Shown one piece after another: positions 6,181 through 13,997 of a stretch of DNA of 17,531 bases. The translations under genes and the position numbers were made by a program. How positions within the stretch are numbered: position 1 is the first letter of the stretch; each line of letters starts with the position of its first letter. The notes under the pieces were generated by a model. It did no database searches and was not told where the DNA came from. It saw only the letters and a program-made list of their open reading frames with translations. This DNA is from an uncultured Clostridia bacterium (GTDB lineage: Bacteria; Bacillota; Clostridia; UMGS1810): NCBI GenBank assembly GCA_937959315.1, contig CALGRC010000179.1, positions 1 through 17,531 of the forward strand, written 5' to 3'.

Positions 6181-6579
6181 ATGTGTTTTTTAACAGATCA
6201 AGATGACAAGTTAATCGGGGAAGCGCAAAAAGCGATACAGTTAAATTATGATAAAAAAAACGAAAACCATACGGTGGGGGCAGCAATCCGGTGTAAAAAT
6301 GGGAAAATATACACCGGCGTGAATGTTTATTCCCTGCATGGGGCATGTGCGGAGCAGGTGGCAATCGGAACGGCGATTACGAGCGGTGAAAGGGAGTTTG
6401 AAACAATCGTTGCAGTCCGCGGCAAAGATGGCGGGGAAATTATACCGCCGTGCGGCAACTGCCGCCAGATATTATGCGATTATATGCCGGAATGTGAAGT
6501 GATTATTTCCTTAGGCGGAGAGAACAAAAAAATCAAAGCAAAAGAGCTTTTGCCGTTCTCTTACAAAACAGAGAAATAA
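6181..6579 (+). CDS. Cytidine deaminase family protein, blasticidin-S-deaminase-like
   Basis: This 132-residue zinc deaminase carries both signature motifs of the tetrameric cytidine deaminase group: Cys56-Ala-Glu58 (zinc ligand and proton shuttle) and PCGNC (90-94, two zinc ligands). The block after the first motif (CAEQVAIGTAITSG), then TIVAV, PPCGNCRQILCD and the C-terminal KELLPFSY, resemble blasticidin-S deaminase of Aspergillus (CAELVVLGTA, SPCGRCRQVLLD, RELLPSGY, from memory) more closely than housekeeping cytidine deaminase. The length is also right for that enzyme. It could deaminate cytidine or a cytosine-type nucleoside antibiotic; sequence alone does not decide. A GGAGG site lies 11 nt upstream of the ATG. 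Acetyltransferase genes follow on the same strand. Confidence 0.86.
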   Translation: MCFLTDQDDKLIGEAQKAIQLNYDKKNENHTVGAAIRCKNGKIYTGVNVYSLHGACAEQVAIGTAITSGEREFETIVAVRGKDGGEIIPPCGNCRQILCDYMPECEVIISLGGENKKIKAKELLPFSYKTEK

Positions 6580-6639
6580 CGGATACCAAATCCGGTTTAC
6601 AGGAAAATACCCAACGGCTAATTTGGAAGGACAAATGAT

Positions 6640-7104
6640 ATGAAAATAACCGAAATAACAGACAGGAGCCCAATACTGATAAACCGATTATTAAACGTAT
6701 GGGAAAGCTCTGTAAAGGCAACGCATTTGTTTTTATCGGCGGATGAAATAGAAAACATTAAACAGTATGTCCCGCAGGCCTTAACCGGTGTTCCTGTTTT
6801 GGTAATTGCAGAAGAGGAAAATGGGAATCCCGCAGGTTTCATGGGGATTGCGGGGCAAATGCTTGAAATGCTGTTTGTTTCAAACGAAAACAGAGGGCAG
6901 GGGATTGGGAAACGGCTATTGCAATACGGCATTGAAAAGTATCCAATAAACGAACTTGCCGTAAATGAACAAAACCCGCAGGCAAAAGGGTTTTATGAGC
7001 ATATGGGTTTTGAAGTTTATAAACGGGCAGACCATGACAAGCAGGGAAACCCCTATCCGCTTTTATACATGCGCCTTACGCGGAAGCCTTTGGAATCTAT
7101 CTGA
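6640..7104 (+). CDS. GNAT family N-acetyltransferase, YjaB-like
   Basis: This 154-residue acetyltransferase shows the acetyl-CoA pyrophosphate loop RGQGIGKRLL (85-94) after strand 4 (LEMLFVSNENRG). NEQNPQAKGFYEHMGFEV lies at motif B. The N-terminus (LLNVWESSVKATHLFL) and C-terminus (DKQGNPYPLLYMRL) match the pattern I remember for Escherichia coli YjaB, whose substrate is not well established. The start follows GGAAGGA 8 nt upstream. It is 60 nt after the deaminase gene and 16 nt before the next acetyltransferase gene, so these are probably one transcript. Confidence 0.9.
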   Translation: MKITEITDRSPILINRLLNVWESSVKATHLFLSADEIENIKQYVPQALTGVPVLVIAEEENGNPAGFMGIAGQMLEMLFVSNENRGQGIGKRLLQYGIEKYPINELAVNEQNPQAKGFYEHMGFEVYKRADHDKQGNPYPLLYMRLTRKPLESI

Positions 7105-7120
7105 TATTGGAGCGAACCAA

Positions 7121-7708
7121 ATGAACACACCGGCTTTGGAAACAGAACGTTTGATTTTAAGAAAGTTTACGGAAAAAGATATGGAAGCCCTTCTCCTCAT
7201 CCTTAAAGATGAGGAAGTCAATCGGTTTTTGCCGTGGTATCCTGTAAAAACTTTGGAAGAAACCAAGAAATTTTATGAAGAACAGTACGCTTCAAAATAT
7301 GCCCGGCCGCAAGGCTATGATTACACAATCTGCCTGAAAGAGGATAATTACCCGATTGGCTACATAAAAGTCGATATGGAGGACCATCACGATTTTGGCT
7401 ATGGGCTCCGCAAGGAATTTTGGCATCAGGGGATTGTCACTGAAGCAGGCAAAGCGGTTCTTGAGCAGGTGAAAAAGGACGGCCTTCCCTATATCACGGC
7501 AACGCATGACAGGAACAATCCCAGAAGCGGCGGCGTCATGCGGAATGTGGGGATGAAATACCAATATTCCTACGAAGAGCAATGGCAGCCCAAAAACTTT
7601 TTGGTTACCTTTCGGATGTACCAGCTAAATCTCGACGGCAGCGAAAGCCGGGTTTATAAAAAATATTGGGACAATTCGGCCGTGCATTTTATTGAACCAA
7701 GGTTATAA
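7121..7708 (+). CDS. GNAT family N-acetyltransferase, RimJ/RimL type
   Basis: This 195-residue acetyltransferase begins MNTPALETERLILRKFTEKD, the usual opening of RimJ/RimL-type enzymes. The acetyl-CoA loop is replaced by the group's looser RKEFWHQGIVTEAGKAVL (97-114), followed by the Asn-containing HDRNNPRSGGVMRNVGM (129-145). The frame is open upstream to 6965, inside the previous gene, but the ATG at 7121 is chosen because GGAG lies 8 nt upstream and the family N-terminus starts here. RimJ/RimL relatives acetylate protein N-termini or small molecules, so the substrate is open. No terminator is visible after the stop; the next gene is convergent. Confidence 0.9.
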   Translation: MNTPALETERLILRKFTEKDMEALLLILKDEEVNRFLPWYPVKTLEETKKFYEEQYASKYARPQGYDYTICLKEDNYPIGYIKVDMEDHHDFGYGLRKEFWHQGIVTEAGKAVLEQVKKDGLPYITATHDRNNPRSGGVMRNVGMKYQYSYEEQWQPKNFLVTFRMYQLNLDGSESRVYKKYWDNSAVHFIEPRL

Positions 7709-7828
7709 ACCGTTTGAGGAAGTGTAGTATTTGCTGTGATGGCCCTGCAGGATTTTTTGGGAGCCCTGGTGCGGTCCGAGCGTTTCTGTATCATTTTTGG
7801 ACAGTACAGCCATTGGCAATGCTCCCCG

Positions 7829-9481
7829 TCATGTTTTCAAAAGATGGGATATCATCATTTCCCGCAAATGCAAATAAAAATCCGGTGAATCTGGGCAATA
7901 CTGGAATGTGATTGGCTGGCCGGCAGTGTCTTGCAATAAAGATTCCACAGCAGGGCGCCCAATTGCATGTTCTAATTGCCGTAAAAGCTGCAAATCCTGT
8001 AAGGCCTCATAAAAGACCTTTAACCGGATGCTTGGGATGACCGTATCTCGGTAGGGGTAAACACTAAACGCATCGCCGGAAGGGAAGGATTCCCCGGCAT
8101 CTGTAATATGGTAAGGGTCAATGATATGCTTGGATAGGCGTGTATAATAGAAATTGTATCCCCAATGCAGGAACCCGCGGATATTGCCTGTATAAAGCTG
8201 CACGCCCAAAATCCGCGTCCGTTTGGACGGCATGGCAAAAAAGCGGTTGCTGACATGCTGGCACTGCCCGCCGCAATAATAGCACCATAGGTTGTCAACC
8301 GTTGTTTCTTCTAAAAAGGGTTGGATATGATCGGTGGATACAACCGGGTTCTTTACAAGCCCATCCTTCCAATAAGCGATATCCGACAGGGCGTCTATGA
8401 TCGGATAGCCTTTCAGAAGGCCTGCTACCATTTCTGCCGCCGCACGGTAAGATGGGATATCTTCGGCGGACGGTTCATCCGAAACATGAAAGAATATCTT
8501 ATCCTGCAGCCCCATTTTTGTAAAAAAGGATACCAATGCTGGCAAAAACGATTGCAAAAATTCGGCATATGCAGGGCTTTGCGCCGGCGTATCCCATCCA
8601 AAGAGCTGTGTTTGTTTCCCTTTTACCTTTGCCATAACTTTTGGCGCTGCGTGAGCGCCCCACTGTGTAAATAAATGGCTGATTTCAAAATATTGGATTC
8701 CACAGGATTGTGCGGTGCGGACAAAGCGCGCCAGCTTATCCCAGCCGAATTGGTAGCTGCCGTTTATGATATGGATATCCACCAGTTGTGTGGTTGGCCG
8801 CTGCCCGCCGATTTTGGTGTCCAAAGGCGGTGTCAAAACCGGGGTTAACAGCATGTTTACGCCATGTTCTGCGGCCATGCGGATATACTGTTCTATCAAA
8901 CGCCAATGCGCTTCTGAGTAAATAGGGACCGTATGGATATCTGCGATACAATCTACGTGAAGCCATTGCGTATAAATTAGCGTTTGTTTTTCCAGCGTAA
9001 TCGGAAGGATATCCAATTGCATCGTTGCTGTGCCAACCGTGAAATCCCCCTGTGTAAAAAAGAATCGTATGGGATATTTGCCTGCCGGGATACCGGCTGG
9101 GATACGGATGCTGATCCATAAGGTCTGCCAGCGGCCCGGGAAGGCTTCTATTTCATTTGACTGTACCGGGAACAGCGGGTCTGGGAAAAGGCCGGGCTGT
9201 GTGGAAAGATATTGTGAATCCACCCGCTCCGGATAAGCCGGGAGCGCCGACGGTACCTGGCCGACGCGGTATATGGAGATCCATGCCTGCAAGGGGGATT
9301 CCAATGCCCATGTGAAATCCTGCGGCAGATATTCCCCTTCTTGCATACAGGAAAAGGCAATCTGGTAGGACGCTTCTCCGCCCAATACCGCTTGTAAAGA
9401 GGAAATTTCTTTCCCCTGAGGTTCGGCGTTTAAAAAAACTTTTTCCAGCGATGAAAGCTGTTTGATTTGCAGTTTAAACAT
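7829..9481 (-). CDS. DUF4091 / GH123-like putative glycoside hydrolase, cytosolic
   Basis: This 550-residue protein has an N-terminal beta-sandwich region (about 1-165, including IPAGIPAGKYPIRF). A TIM-barrel-like catalytic part (about 165-450) follows, then a C-terminal region with DTVIPSIRLKVFYEALQDLQLL, typical of DUF4091 proteins. The motif FHVSDEP places Asp335-Glu336 where GH123 enzymes carry their catalytic Asp-Glu pair. HVDCIADIHTVPIYSEAHW and LHWGYNFYY also fit the group. Characterised GH123 members are exo-acting beta-N-acetylgalactosaminidases, but DUF4091 proteins are wider than that, so the sugar is not assigned. There is no signal peptide, so it should act in the cytosol on imported oligosaccharide. 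The ATG has GAGGAGG 9 nt upstream and is 21 nt after the histidine kinase stop, as the last gene of the sensor operon. Confidence 0.85.
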   Translation of the reverse strand: MFKLQIKQLSSLEKVFLNAEPQGKEISSLQAVLGGEASYQIAFSCMQEGEYLPQDFTWALESPLQAWISIYRVGQVPSALPAYPERVDSQYLSTQPGLFPDPLFPVQSNEIEAFPGRWQTLWISIRIPAGIPAGKYPIRFFFTQGDFTVGTATMQLDILPITLEKQTLIYTQWLHVDCIADIHTVPIYSEAHWRLIEQYIRMAAEHGVNMLLTPVLTPPLDTKIGGQRPTTQLVDIHIINGSYQFGWDKLARFVRTAQSCGIQYFEISHLFTQWGAHAAPKVMAKVKGKQTQLFGWDTPAQSPAYAEFLQSFLPALVSFFTKMGLQDKIFFHVSDEPSAEDIPSYRAAAEMVAGLLKGYPIIDALSDIAYWKDGLVKNPVVSTDHIQPFLEETTVDNLWCYYCGGQCQHVSNRFFAMPSKRTRILGVQLYTGNIRGFLHWGYNFYYTRLSKHIIDPYHITDAGESFPSGDAFSVYPYRDTVIPSIRLKVFYEALQDLQLLRQLEHAIGRPAVESLLQDTAGQPITFQYCPDSPDFYLHLREMMISHLLKT

Positions 9482-9502
9482 GTGGTGTGACCTCCTCTAT
9501 GT

Positions 9503-11263
9503 TTATATGACGCTTGGCCCAGAGTATGGGCCGGTATTTTTGATGCGGATGGTAACGGTTGTTCCGTGGTTTGGGGTGCTTTGATAGGACAATCCATACC
9601 GCTCCCCATATTCCAGCACAAGCCGTTCATTGACATTATAAATCCCATACCCGCTTCTAAAATGATCCTGTGAAGTTTCTTCCTCTTTCTTTAAAGGGTC
9701 AAAATCCATCCCGCGGCCATTGTCCGACACGATGAAACAGATGTCATCCCCATCCAGGAATCCGCGGATGGTAATCAGCCCCATATAATCAATGTTTTCA
9801 AAGCCGTGGCTGATTGCATTTTCTACCAAAGGCTGGAGGATGAGCTTTAATGTCTGAAGCGGCAGGATGTTTGGGTCGATATCGAATGTTACTTCAAATA
9901 AATGCGGGAACCGTATTTTTTCAATTAATAAATAATTCCTGACATGCTCCAGCTCCGTTTCAATACTGATGATGGTTTTGCCATCGTGAAGGCTGATGCG
10001 GAAAAACGTCCCAAGGGCATGGATAATGTCTGCCACGTCTTCATTCCCTTTTAATTTCAGTGTCCAACTGATATTGTCCAGTGTGTTATAAATAAAATGC
10101 GGGTTGATTTGTGCTTGCAGTGCGTTCAGCTCTAATGTTTTTTGCTTTTCCATAATTTGTTTGTTTTTTTTCATCAAACTATCGATCCGTTTTGTCAAAG
10201 CTTCAAAACTGGTAGAAAGCTGCGTGACTTCGCTAATGCCTTTCAAGATAACCGGGGCAGTTTTTTCTTCTGCGACAAACTCATTCATCGCGTTATTTAA
10301 AGACAACAGCCCCTGTATAAAGCGCCTGGAAGAAAATACCGCAATGGCAAGCGAACCGATGATCAATATAGACAGCAGCAGGGAAAACCCCATATTTAAA
10401 TTTTGGAAGGTGCGGTTTAATTCTTCATAGGAAAAGACGCCGTTGATTTCCAATACATCTTTCAATGCCGTGCATGTTACCGGGGTTTTACTAAACATAT
10501 ATTCCCCGTTTTCTGTAGTAAACCCATCGTTACTGCCTGATAAGATTGGCATATAGACAGTAGCGCCAATCCGCTGTGCTTCCGGATGGGAGATGATCTG
10601 CTGGTTGAGGGTAATAAAAAACAAACGCGACGCTTCGGTATTTTCTTTGTAAATCGCATGCAGCATGGGTTCTTCCACATGGAACAGGAGGTAGCCCAAG
10701 TCATACCGGTTTGTATAGTGATAGTACTTTTTGCCAAAGACTAAGTAGTTACATAGATCCGGCGAACGCCAGGTACTGCAATACCGGAATGCAATTTTCT
10801 CACATTGCGCAAGCGCCGGCTGGTATTGCTCGTACGGCGGTTTCCCGGACGCATCAATATCCGGATGCATATAGCAATAGGATTCCCCGCTGTAGGTATG
10901 GATTTCAATCCCTTTCACTGCGCTGTTCGGGCTTAAAAAATTGGAAAGGATTTGTTCGATTTGCCCCGTTTTGTTTTCCGGCGGTACCGATTCATCAAGC
11001 AGCAGGTTGTAAAGCTCTTGATAAGATAGGATATTGAAGGACAGGGTGTTTAAATGGTTAAAAAAGGATTCCATATTATATTCAAACCCGGCGTATATTG
11101 AATCCAGGTATTCAGAAGTATAATCCTGCTTGACAATATTGTACGAAAAGGTATAAATGAGCATGGATACCAGCAAGGCTGGCAGTAAAATAAATAAAAG
11201 GATATAGATTGCCAGCGTTTTTCGTATGGATATTTTTTTAAATGGGTTCCGTAGACGCCGCAT
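9503..11263 (-). CDS. YesM-type sensor histidine kinase
   Basis: This 586-residue membrane kinase has TM1 at about 16-38, an extracytoplasmic cache-like sensor region to about 290, TM2 at about 293-311, and a HAMP-like linker. A coiled coil (around 355-380) precedes the His_kinase motif QAQINPHFIYNTL with phospho-acceptor His389. An HATPase domain completes it (N box ENAISHG 481-487, DNGRGM 514-519, GYGIYN 538-543). The frame is open to a TTG five codons earlier, but that TTG lies in the ribosome binding site TTGGAGGAAACG, so the ATG at 11263, 8 nt after GGAGG, is the start. It is 28 nt downstream of the response regulator gene, its likely partner. YesM kinases usually sense sugars or a sugar-binding protein and control nearby transporters; here those are the divergent permeases. 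Confidence 0.95.
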   Translation of the reverse strand: MRRLRNPFKKISIRKTLAIYILLFILLPALLVSMLIYTFSYNIVKQDYTSEYLDSIYAGFEYNMESFFNHLNTLSFNILSYQELYNLLLDESVPPENKTGQIEQILSNFLSPNSAVKGIEIHTYSGESYCYMHPDIDASGKPPYEQYQPALAQCEKIAFRYCSTWRSPDLCNYLVFGKKYYHYTNRYDLGYLLFHVEEPMLHAIYKENTEASRLFFITLNQQIISHPEAQRIGATVYMPILSGSNDGFTTENGEYMFSKTPVTCTALKDVLEINGVFSYEELNRTFQNLNMGFSLLLSILIIGSLAIAVFSSRRFIQGLLSLNNAMNEFVAEEKTAPVILKGISEVTQLSTSFEALTKRIDSLMKKNKQIMEKQKTLELNALQAQINPHFIYNTLDNISWTLKLKGNEDVADIIHALGTFFRISLHDGKTIISIETELEHVRNYLLIEKIRFPHLFEVTFDIDPNILPLQTLKLILQPLVENAISHGFENIDYMGLITIRGFLDGDDICFIVSDNGRGMDFDPLKKEEETSQDHFRSGYGIYNVNERLVLEYGERYGLSYQSTPNHGTTVTIRIKNTGPYSGPSVI

Positions 11264-11291
11264 AACCGTTTCCTCCAAAGGGGTAGCTCTT

Positions 11292-12833
11292 CTAATTTTT
11301 TGCCCGGTAATAATAGGACGGGACGTGGCCTGTGTATTTTTTTAATAATTTGGTAAAATACTTGGTATTTTGAAAGCCGACGGCAATGGATATTTCATAA
11401 ATCTTTTTTTGCCCCTCCTGCAAAAGCAGGATTGCCTGTTTTAAACGGTAGCTTGTCAGCGTATCGACAAAGGTTTTCCCAGTTTCTTCTTTAAAAAGTT
11501 TCATCAAATAGGATGTGCTGATATACAGCCGCTCGGCCACTTGCTTGATATTTAATGGGGTAGCATATTCATGAAAAATGATGAGCATGGTTTTTTGAAC
11601 AAGCGGATGATAGTTTATAATTTGCAGCATATCGTCGTGCGCTTTTAAATCGGTAATCAATTTTTGGACACGCTGCTGTAAATCCGTACTATCTGCAATA
11701 GGTTTTTGTTTTTCGTGCGGTTCCAGCATACGGCCGAATATAACCGCCTGTAATTCCGGGAGTGGGACAACCTGCTGGCCAATCCCTTTTTCCAGCAGTG
11801 AATAATATTCCGATATCTTGTTTTGCATGTTTGGTTTTGACAATGCATAGGTATTTGCCCGGACCAATTGCATGGCTTTATCGTAATTTTTTTCTGACAG
11901 GAGCCGGACGACTTCCGTGGTTTCTTTTTGGATGGTTTCAAACGATACGCTGATGGATTCTTTAAATTCATACCGTTTTCCCGTTCCAAACAGCAGGCGC
12001 TGGTCAAGCGCTTCTTCCGCCTGCCGGTATGCACGGTGCAGCATCTTGATGTTGTGAAATACCATGCTGATCCCGGCGCTGTAGGTTCCGCTGCCCGGCG
12101 GTTTGGAAAACTGTGCTGCAATAGACGTCAGAAGGGGATGTTCTGCAAGGCTGGAAGGGAATTGCTTTTGAAAGATCAGCAGCGCCAATCTGCCAGGTTC
12201 CTGCATGTATACGAATACCTGTTCGTCAGATTCCTGGGCGCAATGTTCCGCCGCGCGGTAAAGGGCGGCGGCTTCTTTTTTATCATCTGCTAGCAGCAGG
12301 CAGACAATAAACCGCCCGGATGGCAGGTATTGTTCATATGTTGCGCAGCACCGGCGGATTTTTTCTTCTGTCAGCGGCATTTCCTTTAGCAGGGCGGCAA
12401 AAAAGCCGGTATTTTGTGTGAAACGGTATGTTTTTAAGGCGCGTTCGGTTTTGCGGTGCATCAGGATTTTTTCGCGGCAGGTATTTACCGCGTCAATCAA
12501 TTCACTGTTTTTGATGGGTTTTAGCAAATATGCGCTTACGCCGTATTCCATTGCTGTTTTTGCATATTTGAAATAACTGTATCCGGAAATGATAATGATT
12601 TCCATATTTGGTTTGGATCGCTTGATATCCTGTATGAGCTGCAATCCGTTATAACTGGCCATGCGGATATCGGTTATCACAATATCAGGGGAAAGCTCTT
12701 CAATGAATTTTAAAGCCTGTAGCCCGTTTTCCGCTTCCCCGATTACATCACAGCCATACCGGTTCCAGTCGATGGTTGTATGCAGCCCTTTCCGGATGAT
12801 TTCTTCATCATCAACGATGAGGATTGTCAACAT
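11292..12833 (-). CDS. YesN-type response regulator with AraC output domain
   Basis: This 513-residue regulator has a receiver domain (1-125) with the acidic pair Asp8-Asp9, phospho-acceptor Asp55 (VITDIRM), Ser83 and Lys105 (LLKPIKN). A long middle region follows, as is usual for YesN proteins. The C-terminal AraC double helix-turn-helix occupies the last 100 or so residues (NIKQVAERLYISTSYLMKLF, then IYEISIAVGFQNTKYFTKLLKKYTG). The start is the ATG at 12833, which has AAGGAGG 9 nt upstream and opens directly into the receiver; an upstream in-frame extension lacks a ribosome binding site. The gene overlaps the end of the cache-protein gene by 23 nt, and its ribosome binding site lies in that gene's last codons. 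When phosphorylated it probably activates the divergent permease-hydrolase operon. Confidence 0.95.
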   Translation of the reverse strand: MLTILIVDDEEIIRKGLHTTIDWNRYGCDVIGEAENGLQALKFIEELSPDIVITDIRMASYNGLQLIQDIKRSKPNMEIIIISGYSYFKYAKTAMEYGVSAYLLKPIKNSELIDAVNTCREKILMHRKTERALKTYRFTQNTGFFAALLKEMPLTEEKIRRCCATYEQYLPSGRFIVCLLLADDKKEAAALYRAAEHCAQESDEQVFVYMQEPGRLALLIFQKQFPSSLAEHPLLTSIAAQFSKPPGSGTYSAGISMVFHNIKMLHRAYRQAEEALDQRLLFGTGKRYEFKESISVSFETIQKETTEVVRLLSEKNYDKAMQLVRANTYALSKPNMQNKISEYYSLLEKGIGQQVVPLPELQAVIFGRMLEPHEKQKPIADSTDLQQRVQKLITDLKAHDDMLQIINYHPLVQKTMLIIFHEYATPLNIKQVAERLYISTSYLMKLFKEETGKTFVDTLTSYRLKQAILLLQEGQKKIYEISIAVGFQNTKYFTKLLKKYTGHVPSYYYRAKN

Positions 12834-13794
12834 GCGGGTTTTCCTCCTTAAAGTAAGCGTTAATCTTTTGATACAGTAAATCAAGCTGCAAAGTAATATT
12901 CCGGGTAATCATGCGGATGATAACGGCGCCGAGTGAAACAAACAGGAAAAATGCGGCAATGAGCATCAGCGCGAGCAACATGGTTTTTTGCTTGATGCTG
13001 TCCAGCGGATGGTACAGGCCAATCGCCAGGTCGCCGTCTGCAAGCAGGTTGTAATCCATTGCATAACCGGGAGTCAAAACTGGTTTTGGGTTTTTCTGGA
13101 TGTATTGCTGCAGTTTTTCGCCATTGCCGCTGCCCTCCCTGGAGAAAAGCAGGAAGGGCTGCTGGTTTTGCCCATTGCACAAAACCACGCCGGAACTGCT
13201 GGAATATGGGTTATCTTTTTGTAAAAACAATTCACGGACAATGGCTTCGATATTGATGGATATCAAAAGGTAAGCGCTTGGTTGTTGGCCGGTATGATGG
13301 ATGGCCCGGACGTATAATAATTGGGTGGCGCTGTCCTGCGGTTTGTTTTGGGACAGTAAAAACCAGGAGCGGTTTGCAGCGATTGCCGATTGGAATGTAG
13401 GGTTGTCCTTTAAATCCCCAAATACATACCGGCTGGGATTGTCATAGAAATATTCAAGGCCATTGCTGCAAAGCAGCCATACGTTTGAAATAAAAGGATG
13501 CGTCTGGGATAATGTGCGCAGGGTGTCCTGCAAAGACAACTCATATTGGGCCGACTCAGCCGATTCTGCAATGTGGTAACGGAACACAAATAAATCAACG
13601 GTCTCTTCCACATATTGCAGGTTGGTATCGATATCGCTGCAAGCCTGGTCGTAATATTGCAGTAATTTTTCGTAAAATTCGGTGCGGATAAAATGCGAGT
13701 AGACGAGATACAGTGTGATAAATGCAAAAAAGAACACGGTAACGGTCACAAGAAATAGTTTTGCATTCAGCCGTTGTCCCAGTTCCTTGTGCAT
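12811..13794 (-). CDS. Kinase-less cache-domain membrane sensor protein
   Basis: This 327-residue protein has the front half of a YesM-type sensor and nothing more. TM1 lies at about 12-33 and the extracytoplasmic cache-like region at about 35-268, including ISNVWLLCSNGLEYFYD and AYLLISINIEAIVREL. TM2 lies at about 271-295, followed by a short HAMP-like tail (ITRNITLQLDLLYQKINAYF). There is no histidine motif or ATPase domain. It is the first gene of the leftward operon, with GGGGGG 6 nt before its ATG. The gene end is integrated with the next one: its last codons encode the regulator's ribosome binding site and overlap its start. That argues against a recent truncation. It may form mixed dimers with the kinase or act as a ligand-dependent accessory to it; this is inference. 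Confidence 0.85.
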   Translation of the reverse strand: MHKELGQRLNAKLFLVTVTVFFFAFITLYLVYSHFIRTEFYEKLLQYYDQACSDIDTNLQYVEETVDLFVFRYHIAESAESAQYELSLQDTLRTLSQTHPFISNVWLLCSNGLEYFYDNPSRYVFGDLKDNPTFQSAIAANRSWFLLSQNKPQDSATQLLYVRAIHHTGQQPSAYLLISINIEAIVRELFLQKDNPYSSSSGVVLCNGQNQQPFLLFSREGSGNGEKLQQYIQKNPKPVLTPGYAMDYNLLADGDLAIGLYHPLDSIKQKTMLLALMLIAAFFLFVSLGAVIIRMITRNITLQLDLLYQKINAYFKEENPHVDNPHR

Positions 13795-13857
13795 GGCTGT
13801 CCCCCCCTGTATATCCGTGTTTTAAAAGATAGACGGTATCGTATTTACGGTAAATTT

Positions 13858-13886
13858 ATTATACCGCACAATTTAAAAAATGGAAA
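13858..13886 (-). promoter_or_regulatory. Promoter of the sensor operon
   Basis: On the minus strand a perfect TATAAT (13858-13863) lies 17 bp from a weak -35, TTTCCA (13881-13886). A CGGTA/TACCG inverted repeat (13848-13852 and 13862-13866) overlaps the -10 box, and ACGGTA occurs twice (13833-13838, 13847-13852). The weak -35 fits a regulated promoter. Confidence 0.55.
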
Positions 13887-13937
13887 GGGAAAATCAAAAG
13901 ACAATAGAAAAGTACCCCTTTTTCCAGAATTGTATCC

Positions 13938-13966
13938 TTGTTACCGCCTGGGGCGGATGTTAAAAT
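13938..13966 (+). promoter_or_regulatory. Promoter of the permease-hydrolase operon
   Basis: TTGTTA (13938-13943), 17 bp, TAAAAT (13961-13966). The spacer contains CCGCC-TGG-GGCGG (13944-13956), an inverted repeat lying against the -35 box. Transcription would start about 25 nt before the first permease ATG. Both boxes are imperfect, as expected for a promoter that needs an activator such as the divergent YesN-type regulator. Confidence 0.5.
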
Positions 13967-13997
13967 AAGACCATCTCAAGAAAAAGGGGGAAATACG

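Noticed and set aside
6581..6595. Small hairpin CGGAT-N5-ATCCG after the deaminase gene as a terminator
   Set aside because: The stem is only 5 bp and no T tract follows.
6965..7120. 52-codon upstream extension of the second acetyltransferase
   Set aside because: It lies inside the preceding gene in another frame. The ATG at 7121 has a ribosome binding site and the family N-terminus.
7714..7911. 65-codon frame between the acetyltransferase gene and the convergent hydrolase gene
   Set aside because: No ribosome binding site and no recognisable motif; it overlaps the end of the hydrolase gene. I see no gene or clear terminator in 7709-7828.
12834..12884. 17-residue upstream extension of the response regulator
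   Set aside because: The extension is unlike any receiver-domain start. The AAGGAGG site points to the ATG at 12833.
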